From the NCBI GenBank assembly GCA_963758555.1, contig CAVWVW010000004.1, positions 271,021-335,020 on the forward strand: a DNA stretch of 64,000 nt, given 5' to 3'. A program made the translations under genes and the position numbers. Within the stretch, counting starts at the first letter, position 1. Each line of letters starts with the position of its first letter. Source of the stretch: CAIUMH01 sp963758555 (lineage in GTDB: Bacteria > Actinomycetota > Acidimicrobiia > Acidimicrobiales > RAAP-2). Under the pieces are notes generated by a model. That model was not told the DNA's origin. It worked only from the letters and a program-made list of their open reading frames with translations, and did not search any database. This document shows, one piece after another, positions 9,944 to 19,226 of this stretch.

Positions 9944-10591
9944 TCAGCTGACGCGAGCGGGGAGGTTGAAGCGCACGCGGATGGCGTCTTGGACCTCATC
10001 GATCGAGCTGGTGGCGTCGATGGTGGCCACGAACTCCTTGCGCTCGAAGATCTCGATGAGCGGCTTCGTCTCCTCGTGGTAATCCGCCAAGCGAAGCGCC
10101 AACGCCTCTTCGTTGTCGTCAGCGCGAGCAACGAGCTCGCCACCGCAGACGTCGCAGGTGTCGACCAGCGCGGGACGGTGAGCCAAGAGGTTGTAGTCGA
10201 GTCCGCAACGAGAGCACAGACGGCGGCTCAGCACCCGGCGCACCACCTCGTCATCAGGCAGGTAGAGGTTGATGACGCCGTCGATGTCATAGCCCTCAAG
10301 GAAGAACTCGGCCTGCCGAGCGTTGCGAGGGAACCCGTCGATCACGAAGCCGTAGTTCCAGTCGTGCGCCGCCAAGCAGTCTCGCACCACAGCTTCGACC
10401 AGCTCGTCGTCGACCAGCTTGCCCGCGGCCATCGTGCGCTTGACCTGCGCACCGAGCTTCGTGTGGTGCTGGACGTTCCAGCGGAAGATGTCGCCGACGC
10501 TGAAGTGCTCGAGCTCGAGGTCCTCGGCCAGCAGCTTGGCCTGGGTCCCCTTCCCGCTCCCCTGGATGCCCATGATGATGAACTTGCGCAT
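9944..10591 (-). CDS. adk: Adenylate kinase
   Basis: Interconverts AMP and ATP with two ADP. The 215-residue protein has the P-loop GIQGSGKGTQ, the NMP-binding VGDIFRW, the core DGFPRN, and a zinc-binding LID with CSRCG and CDVCGG cysteine pairs. This is the long, zinc-containing bacterial form. It lies 40 bases downstream of a PPK2 gene on the same strand. A polyphosphate kinase plus adenylate kinase can together regenerate ATP from polyphosphate and AMP, so the pairing makes metabolic sense. The frame is intact. Confidence 0.92.
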   Translation of the reverse strand: MRKFIIMGIQGSGKGTQAKLLAEDLELEHFSVGDIFRWNVQHHTKLGAQVKRTMAAGKLVDDELVEAVVRDCLAAHDWNYGFVIDGFPRNARQAEFFLEGYDIDGVINLYLPDDEVVRRVLSRRLCSRCGLDYNLLAHRPALVDTCDVCGGELVARADDNEEALALRLADYHEETKPLIEIFERKEFVATIDATSSIDEVQDAIRVRFNLPARVS

Positions 10592-10630
10592 CGAGCTATC
10601 CCCCCGTGCTCGCCAGCGAGCGCTGCCAGC

Positions 10631-11512
10631 TCACTTCACGACGTAGCGAGCAGGCACCCAGGTCTGGCTGTCGATGGGAGGGCGCTCGTAGGACCGCTGC
10701 TGGCGCTCTGGGAGCTCGACCGCCTCGTGGGGAACCGCCTCGTAGGGGACCGTGTCGAGCAGGTGGCTGATGACGTTGAGCCGTGCCGCCTTCTTGTTGT
10801 CGGCGTCGACCACGTGCCACGGCGCCTCTTTGATGTCCGTGTAGGCGAAGGTCTCGTCCTTCGCCTCGGCGTAGTCGACCCAGCGGGCCCGGGCCTCGAG
10901 GTCCATGGGACTGAGCTTCCATCGCTTGCCGGGGTTGTTGATGCGCTCAGTGAACCGGCGCTCCTGCTCCTCATCGCTGAGTGACAGCCAGTACTTGACG
11001 ACGATGATCCCTGAGCGAACCAAGGCCCGCTCGATCTGGGGGCAGGTTCGGAAGAACTCGGCGTGCTCCTCTTCGGAGCAGAAGCCCATGACCTTCTCGA
11101 CGCCACCGCGGTTGTACCAGCTGCGATCGAAGAGGACCATCTCCCCGGCCGCGGGCAGGTGCGCGATGTAGCGCTGGAAGTACCACTGGCTGCGCTCGCG
11201 CTCGGTCGGCGTCCCGAGGGCGACCACCTTGGCGTAGCGAGCGTTCAGCCGCTCGAGGATTCGCTTGATGGTGCCGCCCTTGCCCGCCGTGTCGCGTCCC
11301 TCGAAGATGACCAGCACTCGGAGGCCCTCGTGGACGATCCACTCCTGCATCTGGACGAGCTCCGTCTGGAGACGAGCGAGCTCCTTCTCATAGGCAGCCT
11401 TGGTCAGCACCTCTTGCTCGGTGGCGGGGAGCACGCCCTTCGCTGAGCGCTTCTTCGACGTCGCCGTTCCGTTGAGGCCAGCTTCACTCGTGTCCGTCGC
11501 AGGTTTTCCCAT
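10631..11512 (-). CDS. ppk2: Polyphosphate kinase 2 family protein
   Basis: Transfers phosphate between inorganic polyphosphate and nucleotides. The 293-residue protein shows Walker A FEGRDTAGKGGTIKR, the Walker B region LFDRSWYNRGGVE, and the lid RFTERINNPGKRWKLSP followed by KDETFAYTDI, all typical of single-domain PPK2. I start at ATG 11512 because the family-like sequence begins soon after and the upstream extension is low-quality coding; there is no clear Shine-Dalgarno. It is followed by adk, suggesting an energy-reserve module. Whether it prefers ADP, GDP or AMP cannot be told from the sequence alone. Confidence 0.9.
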   Translation of the reverse strand: MGKPATDTSEAGLNGTATSKKRSAKGVLPATEQEVLTKAAYEKELARLQTELVQMQEWIVHEGLRVLVIFEGRDTAGKGGTIKRILERLNARYAKVVALGTPTERERSQWYFQRYIAHLPAAGEMVLFDRSWYNRGGVEKVMGFCSEEEHAEFFRTCPQIERALVRSGIIVVKYWLSLSDEEQERRFTERINNPGKRWKLSPMDLEARARWVDYAEAKDETFAYTDIKEAPWHVVDADNKKAARLNVISHLLDTVPYEAVPHEAVELPERQQRSYERPPIDSQTWVPARYVVK

Positions 11513-11631
11513 GCTGGCCAAGCGTAACGTTCGGTCCTCGCAGAAAGATTTCTGGCAGATGAACTCCGAGCCCGCCGGTTCCCGGGCCCTCGAGCCCCAG
11601 GCGGGATCGATCCAGCCACGCGGCTGGTTGG

Positions 11632-12375
11632 CTAGATGTACATCCCGCCGTTCACGCCGATGACCTGGCCCGTGATGTAGCTGCCGCCCTCCGAGCAGAG
11701 GAACGAGCACGCGGCGGCGATGTCGGCCGGCGTGCCGGCCCGACCCAGGGGGACCATCGGGCCGACGACGTCGACGCCGGGGAAGTCGCCGGTCGCCTCA
11801 GCCCCGCGAGCCATGGGTGTGTCGACCAGGCTCGGCGGGATGGTGTTGACCGTGATCCCGTGACGAGCCAGCTCGACCGCCAGTGACTTGGTCAAGGAGA
11901 TGACACCGCCCTTCGACGCCGCGTAGTGGGCCATGTTGGGGGCACCCGATTGAGCGCTCGACGACGAGATGGTCACGATCCGGCCCCAGCCGCTCGCCAT
12001 CATGTCGGCCAGCCCCGCTTGGATGCAGTTGAACGTGCCGGTGAGGTTGATGGCGATGATCCTGTTCCACAGCTCCATCGAGATCTCCCAGACGTTGTCG
12101 AAGGACTCGACGCCAGCGCTGGTCACGACGATCTCGATCGGACCCAGGTCCTCTCGGATCTGGGCGTAGGCGTCATCGACCGAACCACGCTCGGCCACGT
12201 CGACCTCGAGGGCCAAGAAGCCCTCGCCCTTGCCCATCAGCTCCGCGCTGGCTGCTTCGATGGCGTCGCCGTCGTAGTCGAGGATCGCCACCTGGTAGCC
12301 ATCGTCGAGGAACTGACGGGCAACACCGAGCCCGATGCCCGACGCACCGCCGGTGACCACCGCGACCCGGCTCAC
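11632..12375 (-). CDS. Short-chain dehydrogenase/reductase
   Basis: A classical 247-residue SDR: NAD(P)-binding TGGASGIG at residue 8, LDYDGDAIE after beta-2 (an Asp suggests NAD preference), SAGVES, the catalytic Ser in SSSSAQSG, YAASK with catalytic Tyr and Lys, and IPPSLVDTPMARG. The C-terminus ITGQVIGVNGGMYI is standard. The GTG start overlaps the P450 stop (GTGA at 12372-12375), so the two are coupled and probably act on the same steroid, terpene or lipid-like substrate: hydroxylation by the P450, then oxidation of the alcohol (inference). Confidence 0.88.
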   Translation of the reverse strand: MSRVAVVTGGASGIGLGVARQFLDDGYQVAILDYDGDAIEAASAELMGKGEGFLALEVDVAERGSVDDAYAQIREDLGPIEIVVTSAGVESFDNVWEISMELWNRIIAINLTGTFNCIQAGLADMMASGWGRIVTISSSSAQSGAPNMAHYAASKGGVISLTKSLAVELARHGITVNTIPPSLVDTPMARGAEATGDFPGVDVVGPMVPLGRAGTPADIAAACSFLCSEGGSYITGQVIGVNGGMYI

Positions 12376-13656
12376 TTGGACTCCTCGAAGGGCGTGAACT
12401 CGAGGTGCAGGGCGTTGAGCCCTCGTAAGATCCAGGTGTTCTCATAGACGAAGTGGGGATCATCGGGCGTGCCGTGGTGCTCGGTCGAGAGCCGGATGTC
12501 ACGGGTCCTGGCCAAGATCCGCTCGATGCTCATGCGACCCTCGACCCGGGCCAGCGGGCCGCCGGGGCAGGAGTGGACGCCTCGACCAAAGGCGATGTGC
12601 GCCTGGCTCGGGCGGTCCAGCCGGAACTCGGCGGGGTTCTCGAACTCGCGAGGATCTCTGTTGGCAGCGCCGTTGAGGAGCATCACGGGCGTCCCCGCCT
12701 TGATGTCGACGCCCCCGACGCTCACGTTGCGCCGAGCGAGGCGGAAGTCCGTCTTGACCGGGCTCTCCAGGCGCAGCGTCTCTTCTAGGAAGGTGGGGAT
12801 GAGCTCTGGTCGCTCTCGGAGCAGGTCCTGGTACTCGGGCTGCTCGGCCATGATCCTGAACGAGGCGCCGAGCAGGCGGGCGGTCGTCTCCTGGCCGGCA
12901 GCGAAGAGGAACGTGGCGCTGCGGACCACCGACTCGACTTCGGGGATCGAGCCGTCGGGATAGGTGGCCAGCGCGAGATCGGTCAGGACGTCCTTGCGGG
13001 GGTTCTTGCGCCGGTCCTCGATGTACGCGGCGAAGTACTCGTCGCACCAGCCCAGCGCGTTGAGCTCCTCGCCCATCGCGCCCTCGCTGCCGACCTTGCC
13101 GGGCGTGGCGCTCAGACCGAAGCCCTCGCGGAAGCGCTGATGGTCCTCTTCGGGCACGCCCAAGAGGTCAGCGACGACCAGCATGGCGAAGGGCTGGCTG
13201 TACTCACGGATGAACTCGCACTTGCCGTTGGCCAGGAACTCATCGAGCTGGCGGTCGGTCGCGGTCCAGATGAAGGCCTCGTTCTCCTTGAGACGCTTGG
13301 GCGTGATCAGGCGCATCAAGAGCGCCCGCTCCTTGGTGTGCATGGGCGGGTCCATCGTGACCATGTGCTCGTTCATCGGCAGCGTGTCGCGATAGGTGTC
13401 GATGATCTCGCTCACGTCGTCGCCCTCCAGGGGGACCGGGAAGGTGGCGTAGGGACCGATCACCGAGTTGCACGACGAGAAGGTGACCGGGTCGCGGTAG
13501 ACCTCAGTGGCCTCGACGTACCCGGAGACGGCCACGACCCCCAGATGCGGGCAGCTCCAGGACGGGCCCCTCGGAGCGGAGCTCATCGAGGTAGGTGAAG
13601 GGATCTTCGATGAGTGACTCATCGCTGAAGTAGTCGATCTCGTGGATGCTGCTCAT
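12372..13656 (-). CDS. Cytochrome P450 (one-base frameshift near the N-terminus)
   Basis: A monooxygenase of about 427 residues. The N-terminus from ATG 13656 (SSIHEIDYFSDESLIEDP) runs in one frame to LELP and continues in the next frame at HLGVVAVSGY; an extra C in a CCC run near 13554 explains it. P450 signatures are clear: I-helix AAGQETTARL, K-helix EETLRLESP, and the heme loop FGRGVHSCPGGPLAR with the Cys ligand. It is coupled to the following SDR and divergent from a TetR gene with a palindromic operator between them. The substrate is unknown; a sterol or hydrocarbon is plausible. Confidence 0.87.
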
Positions 13657-13695
13657 GGGACCCCCTGGGCCGGTGCTCGCGCCTCGACGACGCAC

Positions 13696-13711
13696 TTGTG
13701 CAGTCGCACAA
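13696..13711. promoter_or_regulatory. TetR operator candidate between P450 and TetR
   Basis: A perfect inverted repeat TTGTGC-AGTC-GCACAA lies in the 121-base gap between the divergent P450 (start 13656) and TetR (start 13778) genes. TetR regulators usually bind such palindromes between themselves and their target, so this is the likely shared operator. Confidence 0.68.
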
Positions 13712-13777
13712 ATTGCCTCTGCGTTTCTAACATCTTCGACCTTCTGTGACAAGGTGGGGCCGTGTCTGGATCAGCTC

Positions 13778-14341
13778 ATGACGAGGGCTCGGGCCCCGAC
13801 GCCACCTCGCGGACGCGGTCTGCTCGATGCCGCCGAGGCGCTCCTCGTCGAGGAGGGCTATGCCTCGGTCACCTCGCGTCGTGTGGGTGCCAAGGCTGGT
13901 CTCAAGCCACAGCTCGTGCACTACTACTTCGAGTCCATGGACGAGCTGTTCTTAGAGGTGTTCCGTCGCCGGGCCGAGGCTGATCTCGCTCGCTTCGAAG
14001 AGTCGGTCAAGCGAGACGGCTCCCTCGAATCGCTGTGGCAGCTGAACACCGACCTGCGATCGGCGACGTTCTCCATCGAATACGCGGCGCTTGCCAACCA
14101 CCGAAAGGCCATTCGGGCCGAGATCGCTCGCTACGCGGAGCGCTTCCGCTCCGCGCAGCTCGAGGCCTTCAGCGCTGCGCTTAGCGCCCATGGCATCAGT
14201 CCCGAGCAGCTGCCTCCCATCGTCGCGCTGGTGATGATGACCGGCGTCGCTCAGATCTTGGCCCTCGAGGAGGGTCTTGAGTTCACCACCGGCCACGACG
14301 AGACCATCGCCTTCTTCACGAAGCGCATCGCCGAGCTCTGA
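13778..14341 (+). CDS. TetR family transcriptional regulator
   Basis: A 187-residue TetR repressor. The N-terminal HTH shows LLDAAEALLVEEGYASVTSR, VGAKAGLKPQLVHYYFES and MDELFLEVFRRRAE, the conserved TetR DNA-binding domain. The all-helical C-terminal ligand domain has no recognisable specificity motif. The ATG at 13778 was chosen because the HTH begins soon after; a longer frame to 13646 overlaps the P450 start. It is transcribed away from the P450-SDR pair, so it probably represses that pair and itself through the palindrome at 13696-13711. Confidence 0.88.
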   Translation: MTRARAPTPPRGRGLLDAAEALLVEEGYASVTSRRVGAKAGLKPQLVHYYFESMDELFLEVFRRRAEADLARFEESVKRDGSLESLWQLNTDLRSATFSIEYAALANHRKAIRAEIARYAERFRSAQLEAFSAALSAHGISPEQLPPIVALVMMTGVAQILALEEGLEFTTGHDETIAFFTKRIAEL

Positions 14342-14460
14342 GGCCCTCTCGCAGTGCCTCCGAGGAAGAGCAGAGCGAGCCCTCGTGGTTCGCTCCGCTG
14401 CACTCCGGGTACCAGACCTACGCTTCGAGCTGAGCGCTGACGAGCACGAGAGAGGCCACC

Positions 14461-15828
14461 ATGGCAACACAAGCGGACATCATCGTGGTGGGCATGGGCC
14501 CCGGAGGCGAGGACGTGGCCGGGAGGCTCGCCGAGGCGGGTCTCAACGTCATCGGCGTCGAGGCAGAGCTCGTGGGAGGCGAATGCCCCTACTGGGGCTG
14601 CATCCCCTCCAAGATGATCATCAGGGCTGCGAACCTCCTGGAGGAGGGCCGCCGAATCCCGGGCATGGCAGGCGCCTCGAGCGTGCAGCCCGACTGGGCC
14701 CCGGTAGCCACACGCATCCGCCAGGAAGCCACCGACACCTGGGACGACACGGTGGCGGTCGAGCGCTTCGAGAGCAAGGGCGGCACGCTCGTGCGAGGTC
14801 GCGCTCGTCTCGACGGTCCCGGGCGCGTCGTGGTCGGCGACCACGAGCTGGTGGCGACAAGAGGCATCGTGCTGAACACAGGCGCGCATGCCTTCATCCC
14901 ACCGATCGACGGCTTGCAGGACACGCCCTTTTGGACCAATCGCGAGGCGATCGCCTGCGAGGAGGCTCCCGCGTCCCTCGTCGTCTTGGGCGGGGGTGCG
15001 ATCGGCGTCGAGCTCGCCCAGGCGTTCAGCCGCTTCGGCACCAAGGTCACGGTGCTCGAAGCCGCGGGCTCGCTGGTCGCGGCTGAAGAACCAGAAGCGG
15101 GTGTGACCCTGCGCGCCGTGTTCGAAGCCCAGGGCATCACCGTGCTCACGGACACCTCAGCCACCGCGGTGCACCACGACGGGGCGGCGTTCACGCTCGA
15201 GCTGAGCACCGGCGACACGCTGTCCGCCCAGCACCTGTTGGTCGCTGTCGGGCGCCACGTCGACCTCGCCGCGCTCGGGGTGGCCTCCGTCGGCCTCGAC
15301 CCAGACGGCCGGGCGCTCGAGGTCGACGACCATCTCCGGGTGGTGGGTGCCGAGAAGCTCTGGGGCGTCGGCGACGTGACCGGCAGGGGTGCGTTCACGC
15401 ACATGTCGATGTACCAGGCGGACATCGTGATCAACGACGTCTTGGGCAACGACGTCGTGCCCGCGGACTACCGCGCCGTGCCTCGGGTGACCTTCACCGA
15501 TCCTGAGATCGGCTCGGTGGGACTCTCAGAGCGCCAAGCTCGAGACCAGGGGATGCGCGTGCGCACCGGGAGCACCACGGTCAGCTCGTCGGCGCGGGGC
15601 TGGATCCACAAGGTCGGCAACGAGGGGTTCATCAAGGTCGTCGAAGACGCCGATCGAGGGGTGCTCGTCGGGGCCACCTCGATGGGACCGTGGGGAGGCG
15701 AGGTGCTCGGCTTCTTGGTCCTCGCCATCCAAGCTGAGGTGCCTACGACGACCTTGGCGCACATGATCTACGCCTATCCCACCTTCCACCGTGGGATCGA
15801 GACCGCCGTGAAGGACCTGAGCGCCTGA
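14461..15828 (+). CDS. Pyridine nucleotide-disulfide oxidoreductase (FAD)
   Basis: A 455-residue class I flavin disulfide reductase. It has FAD-binding VVGMGPGGEDVA, the redox pair CPYWGC (GGECPYWGCIPSK), the NAD(P) motif VVLGGGAIGVELAQ, the second FAD motif LWGVGDVTG and the dimerisation domain. The C-terminal catalytic His-Glu dyad normally seen as HxHPTxxE is replaced by YAYPTFHRGIE, so the usual proton-relay His is missing, as in mercuric-reductase-like members. No N-terminal HMA domain or C-terminal Cys pair is present. The start has a GAGAGG ribosome site. Function could be a dihydrolipoamide-like or quinone reductase; the specific substrate is unknown. Confidence 0.82.
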   Translation: MATQADIIVVGMGPGGEDVAGRLAEAGLNVIGVEAELVGGECPYWGCIPSKMIIRAANLLEEGRRIPGMAGASSVQPDWAPVATRIRQEATDTWDDTVAVERFESKGGTLVRGRARLDGPGRVVVGDHELVATRGIVLNTGAHAFIPPIDGLQDTPFWTNREAIACEEAPASLVVLGGGAIGVELAQAFSRFGTKVTVLEAAGSLVAAEEPEAGVTLRAVFEAQGITVLTDTSATAVHHDGAAFTLELSTGDTLSAQHLLVAVGRHVDLAALGVASVGLDPDGRALEVDDHLRVVGAEKLWGVGDVTGRGAFTHMSMYQADIVINDVLGNDVVPADYRAVPRVTFTDPEIGSVGLSERQARDQGMRVRTGSTTVSSSARGWIHKVGNEGFIKVVEDADRGVLVGATSMGPWGGEVLGFLVLAIQAEVPTTTLAHMIYAYPTFHRGIETAVKDLSA

Positions 15829-15840
15829 TGAGGAGGGCCG

Positions 15841-16624
15841 TCAGCCCTTGAGCATCTCGACAAAGCCCTGATAGCCGCCACCGTCGACCAGCACGTCGAT
15901 GCCTGAGATGAACGAGGCTTGGCTCGAGAGCAGGAAGGCGACCACGGCGGCGACCTCCTCTGACTGGCCCAGCCGACCGAGCGGCGTCTTCTCCAACATC
16001 AAGGCCATGACGGGCTGTTGCTCGAACTCTTGGCGGCCCATGGGCGTGTCGATGAGGCCCGGGGCCACAGAGTTCACTCGCCCGCCGCGCGCACCCCCAG
16101 GTCACCGACGCCCGACCGACGGCGGCGATCACACCTCGCTTTGCCCAGCTGTAGGCCAGTCCGCTGTCGTCGAAGCGCGTGGCCGCCTCATCGAGGAAGC
16201 CCGGCACCAGCGGATCGGAGACGAAGTCCTGGAGCTCGGGGTCAATCCCGGCCAGGGCAATCTGATACGCGGCGCTCGACGAGAAGCACACACCGGCCGA
16301 GCCGTCTTCCACCAGGGGCTCGAAGGCCTTGAGCAAGAGCGCCGTGCCCACGAGGTCCACCTCCATCACGCGGCGCGGATCGGCCATCGTGGGCGAGATG
16401 CCTGCTGCGTGGACAAGGCCGCGCAACGAGCCGAGCCCCGTGACCTTCTCGACCAGCGAGGCGATCGCTGCGGGGTCGGAGACGTCACAGGCGATGCCCT
16501 CTGTGCCCTCGATGCCAGGCGCGTCGAGGTCCACGGTCACCAGGTGATCCGCTGATCCTCGGAGCAGCTCGACACACGCGCGGCCCATCCCGCTCGACGC
16601 TCCCGTGATCACCGTGACTGACAT
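15841..16624 (-). CDS. Short-chain dehydrogenase/reductase (one-base frameshift)
   Basis: About 260 residues. The N-terminal part from ATG 16624 has ITGASSGMGRA, HAAGISPTM, CFSSSAAY and the YSWAK catalytic pair in AYSWAKRGVI. An extra T near 16095 shifts the frame; the remainder (RVNSVAPGLIDTPMGRQE and ISGIDVLVDGGGYQGF) continues in the next frame. The start has GAGGGGG upstream. It is downstream of a P450 on the same strand and convergent with the flavin reductase, 12 bases apart. Likely an alcohol or steroid dehydrogenase; substrate unknown. Confidence 0.83.
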
Positions 16625-16727
16625 GGCTGGCCCCCTCTCGCACGCCGATCGACGCGCTCGGTGGCAGACTGCCACACCCGCCACCGTCGGCGCCCGCACG
16701 AGGCCGCCAGTCTGGCGGCTCGGAGGC

Positions 16728-17927
16728 CTAAGAGGTGAAGACGGGCAGGCTCTCCCAACCCCGGACGGTCGTGGTCCTCGCCTGGACGGCGTGCTCCCAG
16801 TCGACCTCCCACGAGGGGAAGCGCTTGAGCACCTCTTCGAGCGCGACCCGCCCTTCCATCCTGGCCAGGTGCGTGCCCAGGCAGAAGTGGATGCCGTAGC
16901 CGAAGGTCAGGTTCCGGCCACCCGATCGATGGATGTCGAAGGTGTCGCCGTCGTCGAACTTGCGGTCATCTCGGTTCGCCGACGCGTTGAGCAGCACCAT
17001 GACGCTCCCCTGGGGGACCGTCTGGCCGTAGAGCTCGACGTCCTTCATCACGTAGCGAGCTTGGATGGGCGACGGCGGTTCGAAGCGCAAGATCTCCTCG
17101 ATGGCGCTTGGGATGAGCTCAGGGTTCTCGACGAGCTCCTGGCGCTGCTCGGGGTGGTCGGCCAGCACCTTGCCCGTCCAGCCGATCAGACGCCCGGTCG
17201 TCTCGTTGCCCGCTGCCGCCAGCAGGCCGACGTAGGCAAGGACCTCGTCACGCCGAAGCGTTCGCGTGACGCCCTCCTCATCGGTGAACTCGGCTTGGAG
17301 CAGGTCGGTCATCAGGTCATCGGAGGGGTGCTCCATACGCCAGTCGATGTACTCGGCGAAGTCTGAGCCAGGTCCGTCTCCTCCGGTGTACCGCGCGTCG
17401 GGCATGACGCCGTCGTCGAGGCGAAGCCCCTCGTCGATGCGAACCTTGATCTCTGCTTGGTCCTCTTCAGGAATGCCAAGGAGCATCCCGATGGTGCGCA
17501 TCGGCATCTCAGCGCCCAGGTTGTCGATGAAGTTGAAGCCACCGGCGCCGACCAGCGGATCGAGGCTGCGGGCACAGAACCCTCGGATCTGCGGCTCGAT
17601 CTCAGCGACCCGACGGGGGGTGAAGACTCGGCTGAGCAAGCTGCGATGGTGATCGTGCGAGGGAGGGTCCTCGAAGATGAAGAGCCCAGGAGGCATCGGC
17701 ACGTCGGCCTTGATCATCTCGATCAGCGAGCCCTTGGCGGAGCTGAACGTCCGCCAATCTCCGAGGGCGGCATCGACGTCGTCATAGCGGCTCAAGGCGT
17801 AGAAGTCGTACTTCTCGTTGTAGTAGAGCGGCGCCTCTTCGCGGAGCCGTCGCCAGATCGGATAGGGATCCGAGTCGATCTCGAAGTCGTACGGGTCGTA
17901 GTACAGCTCCGGCGTGGTGATGGACAT
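16728..17927 (-). CDS. Cytochrome P450
   Basis: A 399-residue soluble bacterial P450 with an unbroken frame. Signatures: EDPPSHDHHRSLLSRVFTPR, I-helix LAAAGNETTGRLIGW, K-helix EEILRFEPPSP, and the heme-binding FGYGIHFCLGTHLARME with the Cys ligand. GAGGGGG precedes the ATG. It clusters with a second P450 and two SDRs, which suggests oxidative breakdown of a lipophilic compound such as a steroid or terpene. Redox partners (ferredoxin or reductase) are not in the window unless the flavoprotein at 14461 serves, which is unlikely by family. Confidence 0.9.
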   Translation of the reverse strand: MSITTPELYYDPYDFEIDSDPYPIWRRLREEAPLYYNEKYDFYALSRYDDVDAALGDWRTFSSAKGSLIEMIKADVPMPPGLFIFEDPPSHDHHRSLLSRVFTPRRVAEIEPQIRGFCARSLDPLVGAGGFNFIDNLGAEMPMRTIGMLLGIPEEDQAEIKVRIDEGLRLDDGVMPDARYTGGDGPGSDFAEYIDWRMEHPSDDLMTDLLQAEFTDEEGVTRTLRRDEVLAYVGLLAAAGNETTGRLIGWTGKVLADHPEQRQELVENPELIPSAIEEILRFEPPSPIQARYVMKDVELYGQTVPQGSVMVLLNASANRDDRKFDDGDTFDIHRSGGRNLTFGYGIHFCLGTHLARMEGRVALEEVLKRFPSWEVDWEHAVQARTTTVRGWESLPVFTS

Positions 17928-18011
17928 GATCTACCCCCTCACGTTGTATCTCAACATCTTGATATCACAGAACCACCCGACAAGTGGTGCCGCACCTCGT
18001 GGGGCCGTCGA

Positions 18012-18438
18012 TCAGACGTCGTCCTCGTCGGGCTCCGTTCCCGCCACCTCGCGAAAGGTCACGGTCGAGCGCTCAGGGTGGTCTGGATCGAGGTGCACCA
18101 CGAAGGGCTCGTCGTCATCGAGATCCGTGTTGGCCTTGACGACCTGGACGACCTCGTCCTCCTCGACGCCGTAGATGGCCTGCGCCATGCCCAACATCGC
18201 CGAGCCGATCGCCTGGCCGCCGCCCGAGGAGACGATGCGTCCCATGGTCGTCGACGGACCTGGGCGTTCCTGCTCGGTCGCCGGATCGTTCGCCTCGTCG
18301 GTGGCCTTGAGCCACGCGATCCACTGCTCGGGTGTCCAGTCCTCCGGATCGACCGGAGGCTCGTCGAGGGGGCTGGCGTCGGGATCGTCCACCGGGGCGA
18401 AGCGTACCGGTCGGCTGGTCCTCCGGTTGCTCGAGCAT
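18012..18438 (-). CDS. Acidic hypothetical protein (one-base frameshift)
   Basis: About 141 residues if one extra G near 18412 is removed: MLEQPEDQPT joins to VRFAPVDDPDASPLDEPP. The protein is rich in Asp, Glu and Pro with a WTPEQWIAWLKATDE motif and a Gly-rich GRIVSSGGGQAIGSA stretch. It ends in a highly acidic tail. No family is recognised. It lies upstream of a P450 on the same strand, 84 bases away. The start ATG 18438 lacks a strong ribosome site, so it is tentative. Strong charge bias suggests a soluble interaction or folding partner, but nothing more can be said. Confidence 0.55.
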
Positions 18439-18526
18439 CGCTCGTGAGCCAGCCTGGAGGCACCAGAGAAGACCTGCCGCGAGGGCACCTGAGCGCCCGC
18501 CGCTGCCGACCTTCGAGAGGAGCACC

Positions 18527-19156
18527 ATGGAAGGTCCCATCGCCGAAGAGTTCTCCGAAGCCGCCTCGTGGCTCGTGTCGCTTGTCTCGAGGGTCCCCGA
18601 AGGCGCGTGGGAGCGCCAGGGGCTCGGCGTCTGGGACGTTCGCTCACTCGTGGGCCACGCCGCTCGAGCCTTGGCCACCGTCGAGGACTACCTCGCCACA
18701 CCAGCGGCGCAGATCGACGTGCGAAGCGCGCTCGACTACCTCTCGGCAGCAGCCAGCGCGCCACCCGAAGCAATCGCGGCTCGTGGCGTCGCCGCCGGCG
18801 AGGCGCTCGGACTCGATCCCCTCGCCAGCGTGACCGCCATGGCTGACCGTGCGACCGCGCTCGTCGCCTCGTCGCCAGCCGACGCGCTGCTGAGCACCAT
18901 CGCTGGGGGCATGACGCTCGAGGCCTACCTCCCCACTCGCATGGTCGAGCTGATCGTCCATGGTTGCGACCTCGCCGCGGCCCTTGACCTCGCCGCAGAC
19001 CCGCCCGAAGCGCCTGCGCGAGCGACGGCACGGCTCTTGCTCGAGATCCAGCTGCACCGAGGATCGCCCTCGGCGGTCTTGCTGGCGCTGGCTGGTCGAC
19101 CGATCACGGCCGAGGGGCTGACCATCTGGCCATCTGAATCTTTGTCAAGTCATTGA
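18527..19156 (+). CDS. DinB / mycothiol-dependent maleylpyruvate isomerase-like protein
   Basis: A 209-residue four-helix DinB-superfamily protein starting at ATG 18527 after GAGAGGAG. Typical motifs are WERQGLGVWDVRSLVGHAAR (the family W-x-V-x-D-L-xx-H pattern, with the His acting as a metal ligand) and MVELIVHGCDLAAALD near the C-terminus with the second metal-binding His. Members include mycothiol-dependent isomerases and transferases in actinobacteria. The specific reaction is unknown. The stop overlaps the promoter of the following binding-protein gene. Confidence 0.8.
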   Translation: MEGPIAEEFSEAASWLVSLVSRVPEGAWERQGLGVWDVRSLVGHAARALATVEDYLATPAAQIDVRSALDYLSAAASAPPEAIAARGVAAGEALGLDPLASVTAMADRATALVASSPADALLSTIAGGMTLEAYLPTRMVELIVHGCDLAAALDLAADPPEAPARATARLLLEIQLHRGSPSAVLLALAGRPITAEGLTIWPSESLSSH

Positions 19157-19181
19157 CGATCAAAGATGTAACAGTTAGGTT
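19153..19181 (+). promoter_or_regulatory. Sigma-70-type promoter of the binding-lipoprotein gene
   Basis: -35 TTGACG (19153-19158), 17-base spacer, -10 TAGGTT (19176-19181), 46 bases before the ATG at 19227. The -35 overlaps the TGA of the previous gene. A GGGGGG stretch serves as ribosome site. Good match in spacing and sequence. Confidence 0.65.
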
Positions 19182-19226
19182 AAGGCGCGCTCTGCAAGCA
19201 GCAGGCGCAGAACCCGGGGGGGATAT

